From contig JAPEHQ010000009.1 in assembly GCA_027405735.1 (NCBI GenBank), positions 2,294,001-2,358,000 of the forward strand: a stretch of 64,000 nt of DNA. Direction: 5' to 3'. Shown here piece by piece: positions 1-12,478 of this stretch. The notes under the pieces are model-generated. The model did no database searches. It saw nothing but the letters and a program-made list of their open reading frames with translations, and had not been told where the DNA came from. A program made the position numbers and the translations under genes. How positions within the stretch are numbered: the stretch's first letter is position 1; each line of letters begins with the position of its first letter. The DNA comes from Mucor racemosus (Eukaryota > Mucoromycota > Mucoromycetes > Mucorales > Mucoraceae).

Positions 1-815
1 TTCAATAAAGTATATATTCATGTTCATTGAAATTGGATATCCACGGTAATAATTTATTTACTACAAAAAAGTTTCCTGAAAGCATTGAGAGATGTCAATT
101 TGTGATGATATATTTCCAAAATTTTATCCAACGCAAAAAATATATGACATTCACTTGACATGATATTAATGTCTCTGCTCAACTATGATAGACCTCTTGT
201 TAGCATTGTGATTTTCTCATTGCATGTTCTATGACCTCATTCGAGCAATTAAAAATCACTTATCTTTGTGAGTAATGTGAATACACTAAATTTTTATGTT
301 CAGCGCATTTAGTTACACGACATTGTACAATGTTCATTATTGAAAATGAGTACAATTAGTATCAGAGGACCCAAAGCAAGCCACATAATTTTAAGATCGT
401 CATTAGAAAATGGCTTTTATGTATGTTTGTATATATTCTGTGGATTAAAATCTCTGTGTGATCTCTGAGAAAGGAGGAATTGTTTATGAATTGCTGGAAA
501 AATTATTCGGCCATAGATGCAAATAAGCAAGTAATGTACCCAGGTACCACGATTTATAAATTTAATCTCACAGCCACAACAATTCCCATATTTATAATTA
601 TTATCCTATCAGAGTATGTCTATTTGGCCAAATGAATCTAATTTCTAATCAAGTTGCCTTGATTTTTAAGAATATACCAGGTAAGTCATGTTGTACAATT
701 TCGAATTGTACAAATATCTGTGTCTAACCATCAAAATAAAACCTGATTACTGCAGTGTTTTTTTATTATGAGATTACTCTATTTCTTTTTCATTTAAGAT
801 CTTTGTATTAAAACA
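1..815. other. intergenic, no gene recognised
   Basis: AT-rich DNA upstream of the kelch gene. I see no coding stretch, RNA gene or repeat shared with the rest of the window. The last 60 bases before the ATG at 816 are pyrimidine-rich, but no clear TATA box is visible. Confidence 0.5.
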
Positions 816-3800
816 ATGGCATTTAAAGTAAACTTTATTGCGATATTTGTATTGCTATTTCTGGCAGTTTTTCGAGCGCAATGCAAGTTTTCAGTAGACA
901 TAACGGATCCCCGATTGAAAATAAGCCCTAGTTTACATGATGCTTCAACAGTTGTATATAAAGATAAAATATATGTCTATGGAGGTGCACAAGTCAATGG
1001 TCAAAAATATTCAAACAACATGTATGTGTATGAATTTTTTGAAAATAATGGATCCATTACGCTTTCTTTGGAAGATGCAACTGGCTTTGGACCAAAATGT
1101 AGTAGTTGTGGCGCTGTGCTGCTCCCAAATACAAGCAAAATGCTTATACTATCATACGATTCTGATAAAGTTGATAACTATGGTGTAAATATTACCAATA
1201 TTCCGCCTGTTCTACCTTACATCTATGATTTTGAGACAAAACAGTGGTCAATTGAGACAGAAACTCCTAAATTAAACAGTTATAACCAGAGTACAGACAT
1301 ATTTGGTGTAAGATTTGGCCAAAATACAGTAGTATCATCCAATGGTATGGTTTATGTTATTGGGGGGAGATCTATCTGGTCTGGTTCTGATCTAACTCGA
1401 CTTACATGCCTGACATCTACATGGTATTATAATACAACCGACTTTAGTTATAATGCCCTACCTAATGAAGCGCCTTGGTGCTTTCATTATGCCAATGCTT
1501 TTTCTACACCAGTGTAAGTTTTATATTTATTAAAATTTTATATGACATGAATTAAAAATGTTGGTTCAAAAGCTCTGACAGTTATATCGTCTTGAATTTT
1601 GGAGCAACTGATAGCCGTACAAGACCTGCAGATTTCAATGTAACAAACAAATACGAGTACCTCATTAGTAATACTGCTCCCTATTACTCTCCTTCCAACT
1701 TTGCAACCGTACTAGATACGGCTACAAATGAATGGTATGCTTTAAATATTTCTGGTCCTACTCAATTTTTTCGATATGGCGCAACAACTCAATACAATCC
1801 CAAGACGAATTTGACACACACTTTTGGTGGTTATGGGTTTTATGATGAAAAAACATATGTACTTCGAGAACTAATTACTATGGATGCATTTCAAGGGCAA
1901 TGGTATGAGGAAGACAGCTTAATAGGGAACACAGAAGATATATCTGGAAGATTTCAAGCAGCTTCAGCTATTGTGATGAATAAATACTTTGTGGTTCTCC
2001 AAGGTAAATTGCGATGTTTATCTTTCAAGACATTTGATTTAATAATACCTTTAATTTTATCTGTAGGAATGACAATGCAATCATCCAATTTTATAGACAT
2101 TAGTGAAGTTGATGTTTTTCTTCTTCCTGATGTGCCTGATGGTAATACAAATTATACAGAATACAAAATGGATTTGTTAGATGCTATCGGTGCGCCTATA
2201 GAGACCACTTCTGAAGGGCTAGCAACAAAGTACATTATTGCTATAGTTATTGTTTGTGTTGCTCTGTTTATAATTTTACCTATTATAATCATTATGCTTA
2301 AAAGAAGAAGAGTTATCAAGAGCGTTCGCATGGTAATTCTTGCAGTGGTTTGGGATCAGAGGTAAAATCCATTGATTTTCATTTGCATGATATTTATATT
2401 ATCTGGTAGAAATGGCGAATTGTTTTGGACAGAAGCAGCTCGACTACTTGTGAAATTAATTTCTTTATTAATAATCATTGCTTTTATTATATACTCTTAT
2501 AAGCAGATCAAAGACAGCTCAATTTCATCAACCTCAGAGACCGAGCCAGTAACACACCTCCCATTCCCAGGTAATTGTGGTTTTTCATTTCTTTATTGAA
2601 AAAACTAAACTTGCTATTTTTTTCTCAAGATATTCGATTTTGTTTTGGAGGTTGGAATGATGCACATGGTTTACTTAATATATCTGCATTTCCAAATTTG
2701 ACTTGCCAGGTAGTAGGTGCCCAAGATGGGTCGGAAAATAGTTGTTCAAATATGATACACTTTCTGGATAGCACTATTCATTCCCCGTATTTTGTTGGAC
2801 AAGAAAATCAACTTCAATGCTACATGTTTAAATACGATAAAAGTGTCAATTCAACGGTTTCTAGCTCATCAATTTCATTTAGAGTTATGGGCACAATCAA
2901 TTACAATAATGAAGCGGTCTATGTTCATGTATACGATGCTGATAAAAATCCAAATAGATACATATTTTTCGATGAACCACTTCCTGTAGATACAACTAAA
3001 AAAGATATTGAAGCTTGGGCATCGTCTGATAATGACGTTAGCCAGATCAGCAACTATTTCTCAATGTATGCCGAGTCTAGTACTTCGATTAAATATAAAA
3101 CTACACATTATAACAGACTCGATCCTTATGGTGCTTGGAATTATATCGGTGGTGTTTTCCCTAAATATATAACAACCAAAGAGTTAGACATTCAATACAC
3201 TGTTCCAACAATGAAGAATCGATTTTTCGGCAATAATGTAACTTTGTATCACAAGTTATCCGAAATTCAGGTTTCGCCCTTGTCATTTGAAAAGGAAACT
3301 GTTACTGAGAAAAGAGACAGCACAATCTTTGGGACATTAGGTGCTATTGGTGGTATATTCGGTCTTTTATCTCTTTTACAAGTAATATTATTTGGTAGTC
3401 GTCCGATAAGTCCTTGGGGTATTGCACATTTGATTACGCTGCGTAAACAAAATAAGGTACTATCTAGTACGCTAGATAACGGCTTACTCAATAGAAATAT
3501 CAAAGTTAATAGTGAATCTGATCGTACAGATATTACATTTATTCCAATGTCTGAGCCTGTAGATGCTAGATTCTCAAATGCGTTCCGTAAAATCAATGCA
3601 GCTGGAAAATATGGACGTGAAGAAGATATAAACGATCAATTACCATTGCTTCCGCCTGATAATATAGACGAGCGTTTATCAAGACTTGAAGCAAGAAATC
3701 AGATGATGGAATTAGTGCTAAAATCTTATTACATTGATGATAAAATCTTCCAGTCGCTAAAAAGTGCCAGGGACGAGACATTGTATCAGTCTGGTGTAGA

Positions 3801-3876
3801 TGTATATAGTAAAGAGACAGATGCTATTGGTACTAAAACTCCTGCTATTGGAGATATCAATCCAAATACCCAGTAA
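816..3876 (+). CDS. kelch-propeller membrane protein fused in frame to a second membrane-anchored ectodomain
   Basis: Five exons: 816-1513, 1573-2003, 2067-2361, 2410-2570 and 2630-3876, giving 943 residues. All four introns are GT-AG (48-63 nt) and join in frame. The protein opens with a signal peptide (hydrophobic core about residues 5-20). A kelch/galactose-oxidase-like propeller follows, seen as repeated glycine-pair strands (YVYGG, YVIGGR, HTFGGYG), with several N-x-S/T sites. A strong membrane helix (IIAIVIVCVALFIILPIIII) and basic stop-transfer residues come next. After the third intron a second membrane helix (LVKLISLLIIIAFIIY) leads into a cysteine- and N-glycosylation-rich domain starting near RFCFGGWND. 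A third helix (GAIGGIFGLLSLLQVILFG) and a charged cytoplasmic tail end the protein. The alternating topology is consistent. The weak point is the 2362-2409 junction: two adjacent genes, or a 1-nt slip at the A-run near 2300, would also explain the frames. The second ectodomain is not recognised. Confidence 0.65.
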
Positions 3877-4568
3877 TCAAATGCTTCATTTGGTCGATTG
3901 GACTCATTCAAGGGCAGTCCTAAACCCGTATACAACATTTTTGGAAAGAATAAATAAGATTATTAGCATATTGATACTAATTGATTGTTTTGATACACTT
4001 TTAAATAGCATTCTAAGTTATATCGTTTTGATTTGCTTGCTATGTGTAACTTATATTAGTAAATCCTAATGTTTTGATATATTTTTTTTGCTTATTGTTG
4101 AGAACTGAACGTTACATATGCCAAGCTTATCAGTGAATCATTAAATTGTTTAATGCGTGTGTTGATTAAAACAATACCAGCCTCGTCAATCGATTTTGAT
4201 TGTGTCTTTTTTCATTTATCTAAATCTAGTTTTATATTTATAAATTTCATGATCCTGAACGCACAAACTATTTATTCAGGCTAACTTTAATAAGTCGTCG
4301 AAACCACATGAATTAATCTAGCATTTTTTAATTGCCTGAATATCTCTATACACTTTCAAAATCATATAGGAGCTGCATTTCGGTCTCATTAATAATCAGT
4401 AAATTATTGAGTTAATATTATTTCATTGCTTTTATTGTAGTTAACCTACAATGTTTACAAGATTATCATAGAAGAAAGCGAATCGGCATAAGATGCACGT
4501 GCCATCACGTGCAACAATTAGTATTTTTTGTATATATAATTATCTTTAAATTGTAATAATATATCCAA
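3877..4568. other. intergenic, no gene recognised
   Basis: Downstream of the kelch-fusion gene and upstream of the tRNA. It is AT-rich with no convincing coding potential; a run of open codons at 3877-4069 lacks an ATG and any family signal. Confidence 0.5.
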
Positions 4569-4639
4569 TCCTCAATGGTCCAACGGCTAGGATTTATCGC
4601 TTTCACCGATACGGCCGGGGTTCGACTCCCCGTTGGGGA
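4569..4639 (+). tRNA. tRNA-Glu (anticodon UUC)
   Basis: The 71-nt sequence folds as a cloverleaf. The acceptor stem pairs TCCTCAA with TTGGGGA (one G-U). The anticodon stem TATCG/CGATA encloses loop CTTTCAC, with anticodon TTC at 4602-4604. The T arm is CGGGG-TTCGACT-CCCCG, typical of eukaryotic tRNA-Glu. No intron is present. A T6 Pol III terminator follows directly. Confidence 0.93.
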
Positions 4640-4640
4640 A

Positions 4641-4646
4641 TTTTTT
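4641..4646 (+). terminator. RNA polymerase III T-run terminator
   Basis: Six consecutive T residues begin two bases after the last acceptor-stem base of the tRNA-Glu, the standard Pol III stop. Confidence 0.8.
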
Positions 4647-5417
4647 GTTTTTACACTTAATGTTAGTGCGTGTAGCCCATGACTTTACAGTGAACAGATA
4701 AAAAATGATCTTTATTATTATTGTATGTTCTGATATTTTGTACTAATTAAAAACTTGTGTTTTCTTATCATTTCATCCATAATATACACATTATGACATT
4801 AACAGTTTATCCTACTTATTTTAAGCATATATGAAAGAATAATATATTATATGTATTGAATCTCGGCGAACTCAATGATGATAGCATATTCAGAAGTGTT
4901 ACACCAGGAGATTATTATATTAATCTCAAAGCTAAAATATGTACTAAATCATTTAATAAAAATAAAGGAAAACTGTTATAAAATGAAAGAGCACACTAAA
5001 ACTACTGTAAATAACTTTATTATAAGATCAAAACATTTTCTTTTATATTCACATTCTCTAATTATATGACCTGTTTAAATGAGTCTATTTATATATATAC
5101 ATATATCCAATCAAGTCTAGGTAACACACACTAGTTCCACATTCCTGCATAAACGGAGCTTCATAATACACAGCAATGTAGAACTTAACATATCAAACTG
5201 TGTCGTAATCTTAACCAAGGAATGCACCCAGATCTGTGGATGCAACAAGAAGAATAAATTTTTTTTATCCTATTACAAGATTACAAGGTATAATGCACCT
5301 GTTATTGCATAGTAGTCAAAATGTGCCCTCTTTTCTATAAGTACCCTCATACGAACTACTTTTGAGGATATATCTTAGACACTAATCAATAGATATAAAT
5401 TATTTGGATTACACTAA
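4647..5417. other. intergenic, no gene recognised
   Basis: AT-rich DNA between the tRNA and the first copy of repeat A. I see no gene, and the few open frames show no family features. Confidence 0.45.
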
Positions 5418-7165
5418 CTACTCCTAAGTTTATTTCGTACTTCACGACTCACGAAAGACTCAAAAGCAAGCAAAGTTTATAGTTTTCCCCCTAAAAACTG
5501 ACTCTCATTTTTCACACCTAACCTACTTTTTTTCTCACTAAATAAGACTAAGAAAAAATTATATGTCCATGTACCTGAGATGTTCAGCTTTGGTTCAAAA
5601 ATAAGTGTCCGGAAATATCTTATTTTTTGCAGTTGATATTGATTTTTCAGTGCTAACATTTCAGATTTTTTACGCATATTTCACTACGAAAAATTAAAAA
5701 CTTTGAGGCTTCATATCTTTACAAAAAATTAAGCTATACTAATGCTTTCTAATAATAAAACTTACTTTTTTTAAAGCGTTCTATAACATATTCAAATATA
5801 AAAAAATTCTGAGCACTTTTATTTTTTTTCTTTTTTTTTGGCATTTCTGTAGTAGATTTCAAAATATTTGTTAAATTGAGTGGTAGTTTTTCTTACATCT
5901 ATTTCATTAAGCTTATTAAGCTCTCTCGGACCCAATTTAGTTTTTTTCAAAATATTGATTTTTCATGGAGATATCCTCAAAAATGTGTACAAAAGATATT
6001 TTTGTTTAAAGCTTCAAATTTCCCCTTGTATACCCTCATCCCAAATTCTGAATTTGAAAAAAAATTGACAAAAATCTAGTTTTCTCTATAAAAAATGCAC
6101 CTAAAGAGCTCAGCAATGGCTCGATCAATAGATAATTTTGTTGTACATTATTTCCGTGAATTATTTTTAAAATATGTTTATAAAAAGTGATGTATATTTC
6201 CAAAAATCCTCCAAAATTTCGATCGCATTTTGTACAAAATTTAATGTAAAACATTTGTTTAAATTTTATTTAGCTGGATGCAGAATTTAAAACTGTACAA
6301 GAACCATTTAATAAGCTATTTCATCTTACTTTGCAGTTCCTGAGCCATTAAGCAATTTTGTTTTTTTACCATTTTCTGTTTGATTTGTCAGATTAATTTT
6401 GCAACCCAGTTATCATAACACTAAGCCGTTATGTAGACTATTATTTTGATTATCTCAACAAAAAATTGACATTTTTTGCTAAAACAAAAAATGCTAAGTA
6501 GCTCAAAGTTGCATCTACCTTGTAAATATAAAAATTAATTCCTCGATTTAGGTGCTCAATTTTTTATAATCAATTTTAGGTAAACCTTGGTCAATTTTGG
6601 TCAATATTTGGTAGGTACATTTATATTTTGATATTAATATTTCTATTTTCCGAGAAATATCAATAACCTATAGAGAGAAAGTACACCTTCTGTAATGATC
6701 TGTAATCTTGGACTAACAACAAAGATAGATAATATGCTTATAATAGATATTATTCCTGTTATTATAAATTGGTGACCACTGAATTGATAAAGGTTGGTAT
6801 TCTTATTTGTAATATAGATATTTATTAGTAAATAAATAAAAGTAAAGGGAGTGTAACAAGACAGATAAATCTACAAGGGATCACGTAATGGTTTTCTTGT
6901 AGTATTTACATAAGGAATGAGGCAAGGTTTTGCATGAATGAAACTGAAATGTTTGACTCATTACACCTTCTCTAAAAATTTTACATGGTTCAACTCAATA
7001 TTGTGCAAAACAGTTGAAAACATTTAAAAACTATCTGAAGCAGCCTACTTTTTCCAGGTAACTATTAAAGGTCTACAACGGAAACCCTATTTCCGCGAAT
7101 TTCGACATTAATGACTTCCAACTTTACATGAGAGTAGCGATACCTCTTTGGCACGCTGATTTAAA
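5418..7165 (+). repeat. repeat A, copy 1 (interrupted by a 275-bp insertion)
   Basis: Long AT-rich non-coding repeat alignable with 28620-30120 and, inverted, with 41790-43290. Shared landmarks include TGAGGCTTCATATCT, TACCCTCATCCCAAATTCTG and AATGGCTCGATC. Identity is visibly lower than between the palindrome arms, roughly 80-88% by eye. The copy is split by the TG...CA element at 6691-6965 and resumes at 6971. Short open frames inside it are not conserved as proteins between copies. Confidence 0.8.
6691..6965. mobile_element. solo-LTR-like insertion, family L1 (275 bp)
   Basis: Interrupts repeat A. It starts TGTAATGA and ends TCATTACA, an 8-bp perfect terminal inversion of the TG...CA type. 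It is flanked by the 5-bp direct repeat CCTTC (6686-6690 and 6966-6970). The other A copies lack this segment and supply the empty site. It has no coding capacity. TG...CA ends and a 5-bp target duplication are the hallmark of LTR retrotransposon LTRs; a MITE is the alternative. Orientation is unknown. Confidence 0.8.
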
Positions 7166-7856
7166 GAAAAACATTCACAACCTGTACTGTGTGTTGAAAA
7201 AATTATTGCCAAAATGTCATGAATAACAGTTTATTGCGTACTTTTATAGAAAACAAGTTAAATATGACAATCTCTATGAACAATGATCCAAGTAAGCTGC
7301 CATTCTACATGGATATATGTAGGTATAAATAAAGGTACTCCAAGTATTTCAAATACCAGCTTTTGGGAGTCATTGTGAGTATTTGGTAAGTTTGAACTGC
7401 ACGTTGGTTGGCTACCTACTATTTACACCGACTAAGATCAGTAATATCACCAATTTTAGTTGAATATGGATCCAAATAGCCTCTCGTTGCAATGGAAGGT
7501 ACTCCTAGGTTGATCCACAAAATTGCACAAGGTTTAGTCTCCCCGAGTTACTCTGGAAATGGAAAAATGAAAACTTGTCATTGTTTAAACTACTTTGTAT
7601 GAATTGTTTTGGATATTCTTTGAAAATTTTTATAAAATCAAATAAAGGTTCGAAATTGAATTTTAGCGTTGCACTTGATGCACAGTAGATGTACAAAGAT
7701 CATATCTTGATTTCGCTAGCTAAAAGTTTTTTTCTGCTTAAAAAAAATTAGTAATTAGAAAAAGTGCTTGAAAGCAATAAATATGATGATCCAAATGGGT
7801 TGTAAGTTTCAAAATGTATACTATACAGCTGTAAAAGTATCCAGTAGTATACAGTA
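7166..7856. repeat. repeat-derived intergenic DNA including repeat F copy 1 (about 7560-7712)
   Basis: No gene seen. The part at about 7560-7712 aligns with 32566-32712 and, inverted, with 39194-39340 (shared TATGAATTGTTTT and ATTTTTATAAAAT). In the palindrome this block sits directly beside repeat C, as it nearly does here. The remainder is AT-rich and unassigned. Confidence 0.6.
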
Positions 7857-7906
7857 ATTGTATGTTGTGCCTAACACAATCCTTGTTGCCTTTGCTTCGG
7901 ATTCCA

Positions 7907-7986
7907 AAGTGGTACAAGCTCTCTGAGCCACGCTTTATTTTCAGTATATAATAGCGATAAAATAATATTTCCCTTTTCCTCAGATC
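7907..7986 (+). repeat. DIRS left inverted terminal repeat
   Basis: Starts near AAGTGGTACAAGCTCTCTG and runs to CCTCAGATC. It is the reverse complement of 14857-14937 with a few mismatches. The bases to its left (7857-7906) recur in reverse complement in the ICR. Confidence 0.8.
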
Positions 7987-8015
7987 CCTCTAAGCTGTGC
8001 CTTTGTGGATATATT

Positions 8016-8297
8016 ATGAGTGATCAAGAAGACACTAATTATAATAAAAAACAAGCGCTGACTTTCATCCAAAGCCAAGTTAAAGATATCATCGAACTCG
8101 TTATTCAAAAACTACGAGAGGAGCAACTACAAGAAGCAGACAGCCGAGCAATGGGAAATCCTCTCCCTTCCACCATCGTCGAAGAATTGGATCATTATTC
8201 CAAGACAGACAGCTTACCAATGGCCATGCAAAAGTATAAGAAAGAGATTCCTGAATACTGTATCATTGCCTTCGATTTGATCTACAGTATTACTTAA
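8016..8297 (+). pseudogene. DIRS ORF1 (gag-like) 5' remnant
   Basis: A 93-codon frame opens at ATG 8016, 30 bp inside the left inverted repeat. The first 80 or so residues are hydrophilic and helix-forming (IELVIQKLREEQLQEADS) and would be the N-terminus of the element's first protein. From about 8264 the DNA switches to repeat C (TATCATTGCCTTCGATTTGATC recurs near 10977 and 33516), so the last 12 codons belong to unrelated DNA. It is truncated and non-functional. The gag assignment rests on position only. Confidence 0.5.
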
Positions 8298-10170
8298 GAA
8301 ATACTACGTCCAACAGTACAGTAGTACGTAAATAATGATATTTGATCCTAAAATGCGGTTAAATAAAAATATCGGTCTCTAATATAACGACTGCTACCTA
8401 TTATAATATTAAAAATAACGTTAAATCCTCAAGTTAGCATGCGTATTCAGATAAAAGTGCAGTAAATTACGAAGTTATTTACTAAAATAAAAAATATAAA
8501 AATAAAAGCAGTAGAATTACAATTATAATCAGCTAAAGTTTTTATTACAAAAGATTTCTGAAGAGTTAAAATAATTGAAAAGTACGAGGGTATTTATATT
8601 GATTTGGAGAACTTGGATACCATCAGACTTGAGTGGATGTATATTTAGTAATCTTCCAGTTTTGAGTACATTGTTATTGATTTGATATTTTAAGGGGTAA
8701 ATTGTGTAGAGCATTGACCATAAGGGATTGTATGTCAAGTGTGACAATATCGACCTTTTTGGGAAATGGTTGTTTTGTTTATTTCTGTTATATCTATTTT
8801 ATGTAACCTTGATTTTTAAGGGGTAGTTTTTATATGCTTGAATCTTATTTATGTTGATAGTGCAACTACGATATAGATGAGTAGTTGACTAAATTGATAT
8901 CTTTGTTTATTATCATTATTAATTTGGATAGAATCCTGTTTTGATATATATATATGTCATTTGTGTAATTGATTGCGCCGTGATCAAGGGTGCTATCATC
9001 TACACGACATGTATGGTTCAAAAAGGGTATTTCATATTTTTAGCATGCGTTTGTTATTGTGTTCAATTGAAACGTTTGTTTATTATTGTTGTTCACATTT
9101 CAAGTGGCATCATATTTTATGAGCAACACTTGGAATTTAGGTTATTTTATTTTTATCAAGCGCTTTTAGTATGTAATTTCACTGCAAAAAGAAAAGAATA
9201 CCAGCTTGATAGCCTGGTATGATGCCTTATCAAACGGTGAATAATATCCTTGGAATATGAAAACAAAAAGAGAGAAACAGCACACCTAGAAAAGGATTTT
9301 TAAGGCTTTACATTATTTAGTGCAATTAAAATCCTGCTAAATTGCTCATTACAGCTAATGTAAAAGCAATATTACAGCGCCTGAACTATAAACTAAACAA
9401 AATAGGCAATATCTGTCATCATAGAACCATGCATTTTCTACCAGAAAAACCGGCTTTCATATCGTAGATTCATTAAAAAATTGCAAAATCGAGCTCGTAG
9501 AGCGACGCCGTAATTGAGCATAGCAAGATTGAACGGCTAAGTCTCTTACACTATGGTATATCCAAGCTTTAAATTAAAAAGCGTTTCTTTTTTTAACTTT
9601 TCTTATATTTAACCATGTACAGTCTGCAAATTCAGACTTTGTAGCGGACATTTTTGGAAACTCATTTTATCCTTACCAACACTCATGATTTTGATCAAAA
9701 AACAGAAAAATTAAATTTTGATACTAAAATCCACGTTTAAATGTACTACATTGTGAGAGAAAATTGTAGCCATGACTAATACACATTTTATGAAAGTTTA
9801 ATATTAAATGTTAAGTAATGAAACTTAGCATTTTTGGCCCAAAAACGGTTTTTTGATTAAAGGATTTTCTTCTAATATTTTGCAATAAAAATGTTTCTTA
9901 TTTTTTATTGAGCAAATAGAGCGCTGAATGTTGTACATGTGTATATTTTTTGTTTTTATAATTGGTAGTATAATTAACTCTAGATTTGCAAAATCAGAAA
10001 AAAAAAATTAAAAAATGTCAAAATTGATGATCTGGACAAAAATAATTTTCGGAATTAATATTCCGCATTAAGCCTTGTAAGTCTTAAAAATAAGAGATTT
10101 ATAATACTTGAGAACTTTTCCAAGAATTTACGATACTGTACCCACTTGATTCAAGCTTATTATTATAAGT
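8264..10170 (+). repeat. repeat C, copy 1 (interrupted)
   Basis: Non-coding repeat alignable with 10970-12340 (the next copy in tandem), 33516-34680 and inverted 37226-38390. Landmarks are CTTATCAAACGGT, ATATCCTTGGAATATGAAAAC and GCTCGTAGAGC. It is split by the 729-bp element at 8458-9186. There is no conserved protein in any frame. Confidence 0.75.
8458..9186 (+). mobile_element. solo-LTR-like insertion, family L2, copy 1 (729 bp)
   Basis: Begins TGCAGTAAATTAC and ends with its near-perfect inversion GTAATTTCACTGCA. It is flanked by the 5-bp direct repeat AAAAG (8453-8457 and 9187-9191). Repeat C copy 2 shows the uninterrupted site at about 11105. A second copy in opposite orientation lies at 15171-15898 with its own target duplication, so the two are independent insertions, not the two ends of one element. 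Best read as solo LTRs; the 13-bp inverted ends would also suit a MITE. Confidence 0.82.
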
Positions 10171-11328
10171 CCTCATACTGTAGATCTGAGCTCTCTCTCA
10201 CATTACTACGGCCGACCTATGCTGCACAAGATGATTTCATTGTGCCCACTAAATATGGTTAAAAAGATAGCAATATGCATATGGGCACAACAAAAGAAAC
10301 AGCACACGAGCACAACGCTAAGCCTGTATGTGCAGAATTATATGTTCTGTCCGTGTGTATAATAACATTAATCTCATGTGCGCATAATAATAAAATCTGA
10401 CCATGAGCATAATGAGCTGATCGTATGGGCAAAAATTGGTTTGTACATGAGCATCGTCGTGCCGTTCTCAAAATTCCATTACATTTTTTACTGGAATCGG
10501 TTTTTAAATTACATTGCTTTTATTAGTACAGATTATAGACAATACAATTCAATACGTTGCTGATGTAGAGCAATACATGCAAGAAGAGCCAATATATTTA
10601 CGATTATTATCATTTGTAAATACGTTGTTTATAGCCATAATGTTTGCAGCAACAATGGTTTTTGCTCGAGCATAAACTTGAATCACGCTTACTGCTTAAA
10701 TTTATATGTAATCCAAGTCTAAGATTATAGATGTTACTTTGTTATCACACATAGAATTTAAACAAATTAATCTTTAATTTTTTACTATTTTCGTTTACGA
10801 TTGTCAGCTATAAAAAGATTTGTTTTCAAATATAGCTACAATCAATATTATGGTTATTAGGCAAGACATTATATCATTCTTTTTGTGTTTCTATATTTGA
10901 AATTTTATCACTTTTCTGAAAAATTTCATGGGTTTGTAACTAGCTCTACCTTTTTATTGATTGGATATAAATATCATTACCTTCGATTTGATCTTGTAAT
11001 CAAGAAATACGTCCAACAATGCAGTAGTAAAAAATGATATCTGATCTTAGAATGCAGTTAAATGAGAATATCAGTCCTTTATGTTAGCATGCGTATTCAG
11101 ATAAAAGAAAATAATACCATTGATAGTCGGATATGCCTTATCAAACGGTGAATATATCCTTGGAATATGAAAACAAAAAGAGAGAAATAACACACGTAGA
11201 AAAGGGGTTTCAAGGCTTTAAATTATTTAGCGCGATTAAAACACTGCTAAATTGCTCATTTAAGCCTATGTAAAAGCAGTATTACAGCGCATACACCATA
11301 AAGTAATAAACAAAATAGGCAATATCTG

Positions 11329-11560
11329 TGTCGGTTTTCGAGGATATTAAACAGCCAATTTTGAAGCCAATTCCATTTCTAACTCATATTGAAATGTAAT
11401 TCTTATAAATAGTCTTTTAAACCAAGACCTAGAAGCTCTTGGTTCTTTCTTTAACCATTAGTTTTTCTAGTAATAAAGCCTACGTTCTCCATGATAAATG
11501 TTACTAGTCTTTATTATTATTCTTTCTATAAATAAGATTGTATGTATCCATAAACTCTCA
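11329..11560 (+). mobile_element. solo-LTR-like insertion, family L3, copy 1 (232 bp)
   Basis: Begins TGTCGGTTTTCGAG and ends AAACTCTCA. It is flanked by the 5-bp direct repeat ATCTG (11324-11328 and 11561-11565). Repeat C copy 1 at about 9412 has the unoccupied target (AATATCTGTCATCAT). A second copy of exactly the same length is at 16851-17082 in reverse orientation. The ends share only the TG...CA rule, so an LTR fits better than a MITE. Confidence 0.82.
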
Positions 11561-12478
11561 ATCTGTTATCATATAAACATATATTTTTATACGACCAGAA
11601 AAACCGTCTGTCATATCATATATTCATTAAAAAATTGCAAAATTGAGCTCGTAGAGCGACGCCGTAATCGAGCATAACAAGATTGAACGGCTAAGTCTCT
11701 TATGGTATATCTAAGTTTCAAATAAAAAGATGCTTTTTTCAACTTTTCTTATATTTAACCATGTACGGTCTGAAAATTCAGTTTTTATAGCGGACATTTT
11801 CGGGGCTCATTTTACCCTTACCAACACTCATGATTTTGATCAAAAGACAGAAAAATCAAATTGTGATGCCAAAATCAACGTTTAAATATACTACATTGTG
11901 AGAGAAAAGTGTAGCCATGACTAATACGCATTTCATAAAAGCTTAATATTAAATGTTAAGTAATGAAACTTTGTACTTTTGACCCAAAAACGGTTTTTTG
12001 GTTAAAGGATTTTCATGTAGTATTTTGTAATAAGAATGTTTGTTATTTTTTATTGAGTAAATAGAGCGCTGAATGTTGTACATGTGTATATTTTTTGTTT
12101 TTATAATTGGTAGTATAATTAACTCAAGATTTGCAAAATCAGAAAAAAAAAATTAAAAAATGTCAAAATTGATGATCTGGACAAAAATAATTTTTAAAAT
12201 TACTATTCCGCTTATAAGCTCTGTAAGTCTTAAAAATAAGAGATTTTACGATATTTGAGAATTTTTCAAGAGTTTACGATGCTGTACCCAATTGATTCAA
12301 GCTTATTACTGTAAACCTTTATACATGTTAATATTGTGTGGTAGTTTATTTGATAATAGTATAGTCTTACTTTTTAATTATTGCGTTAGAGGTGATTTAC
12401 ATTGAGTTTTAACCTTACCTCTCCAATATCATAAAAATAAACGTGGCCATCACTGGAGCCTATTATTATTGCCGCCTT

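Noticed and set aside
3800..4069. Open frame overlapping and extending past the end of the kelch-fusion gene
   Set aside because: No ATG start; it overlaps a much better frame and shows no family features.
5418..6660. Repeat A as a protein-coding transposon
   Set aside because: Frames in the three copies are short, shifted and not conserved; no transposase or RT motif in any frame.
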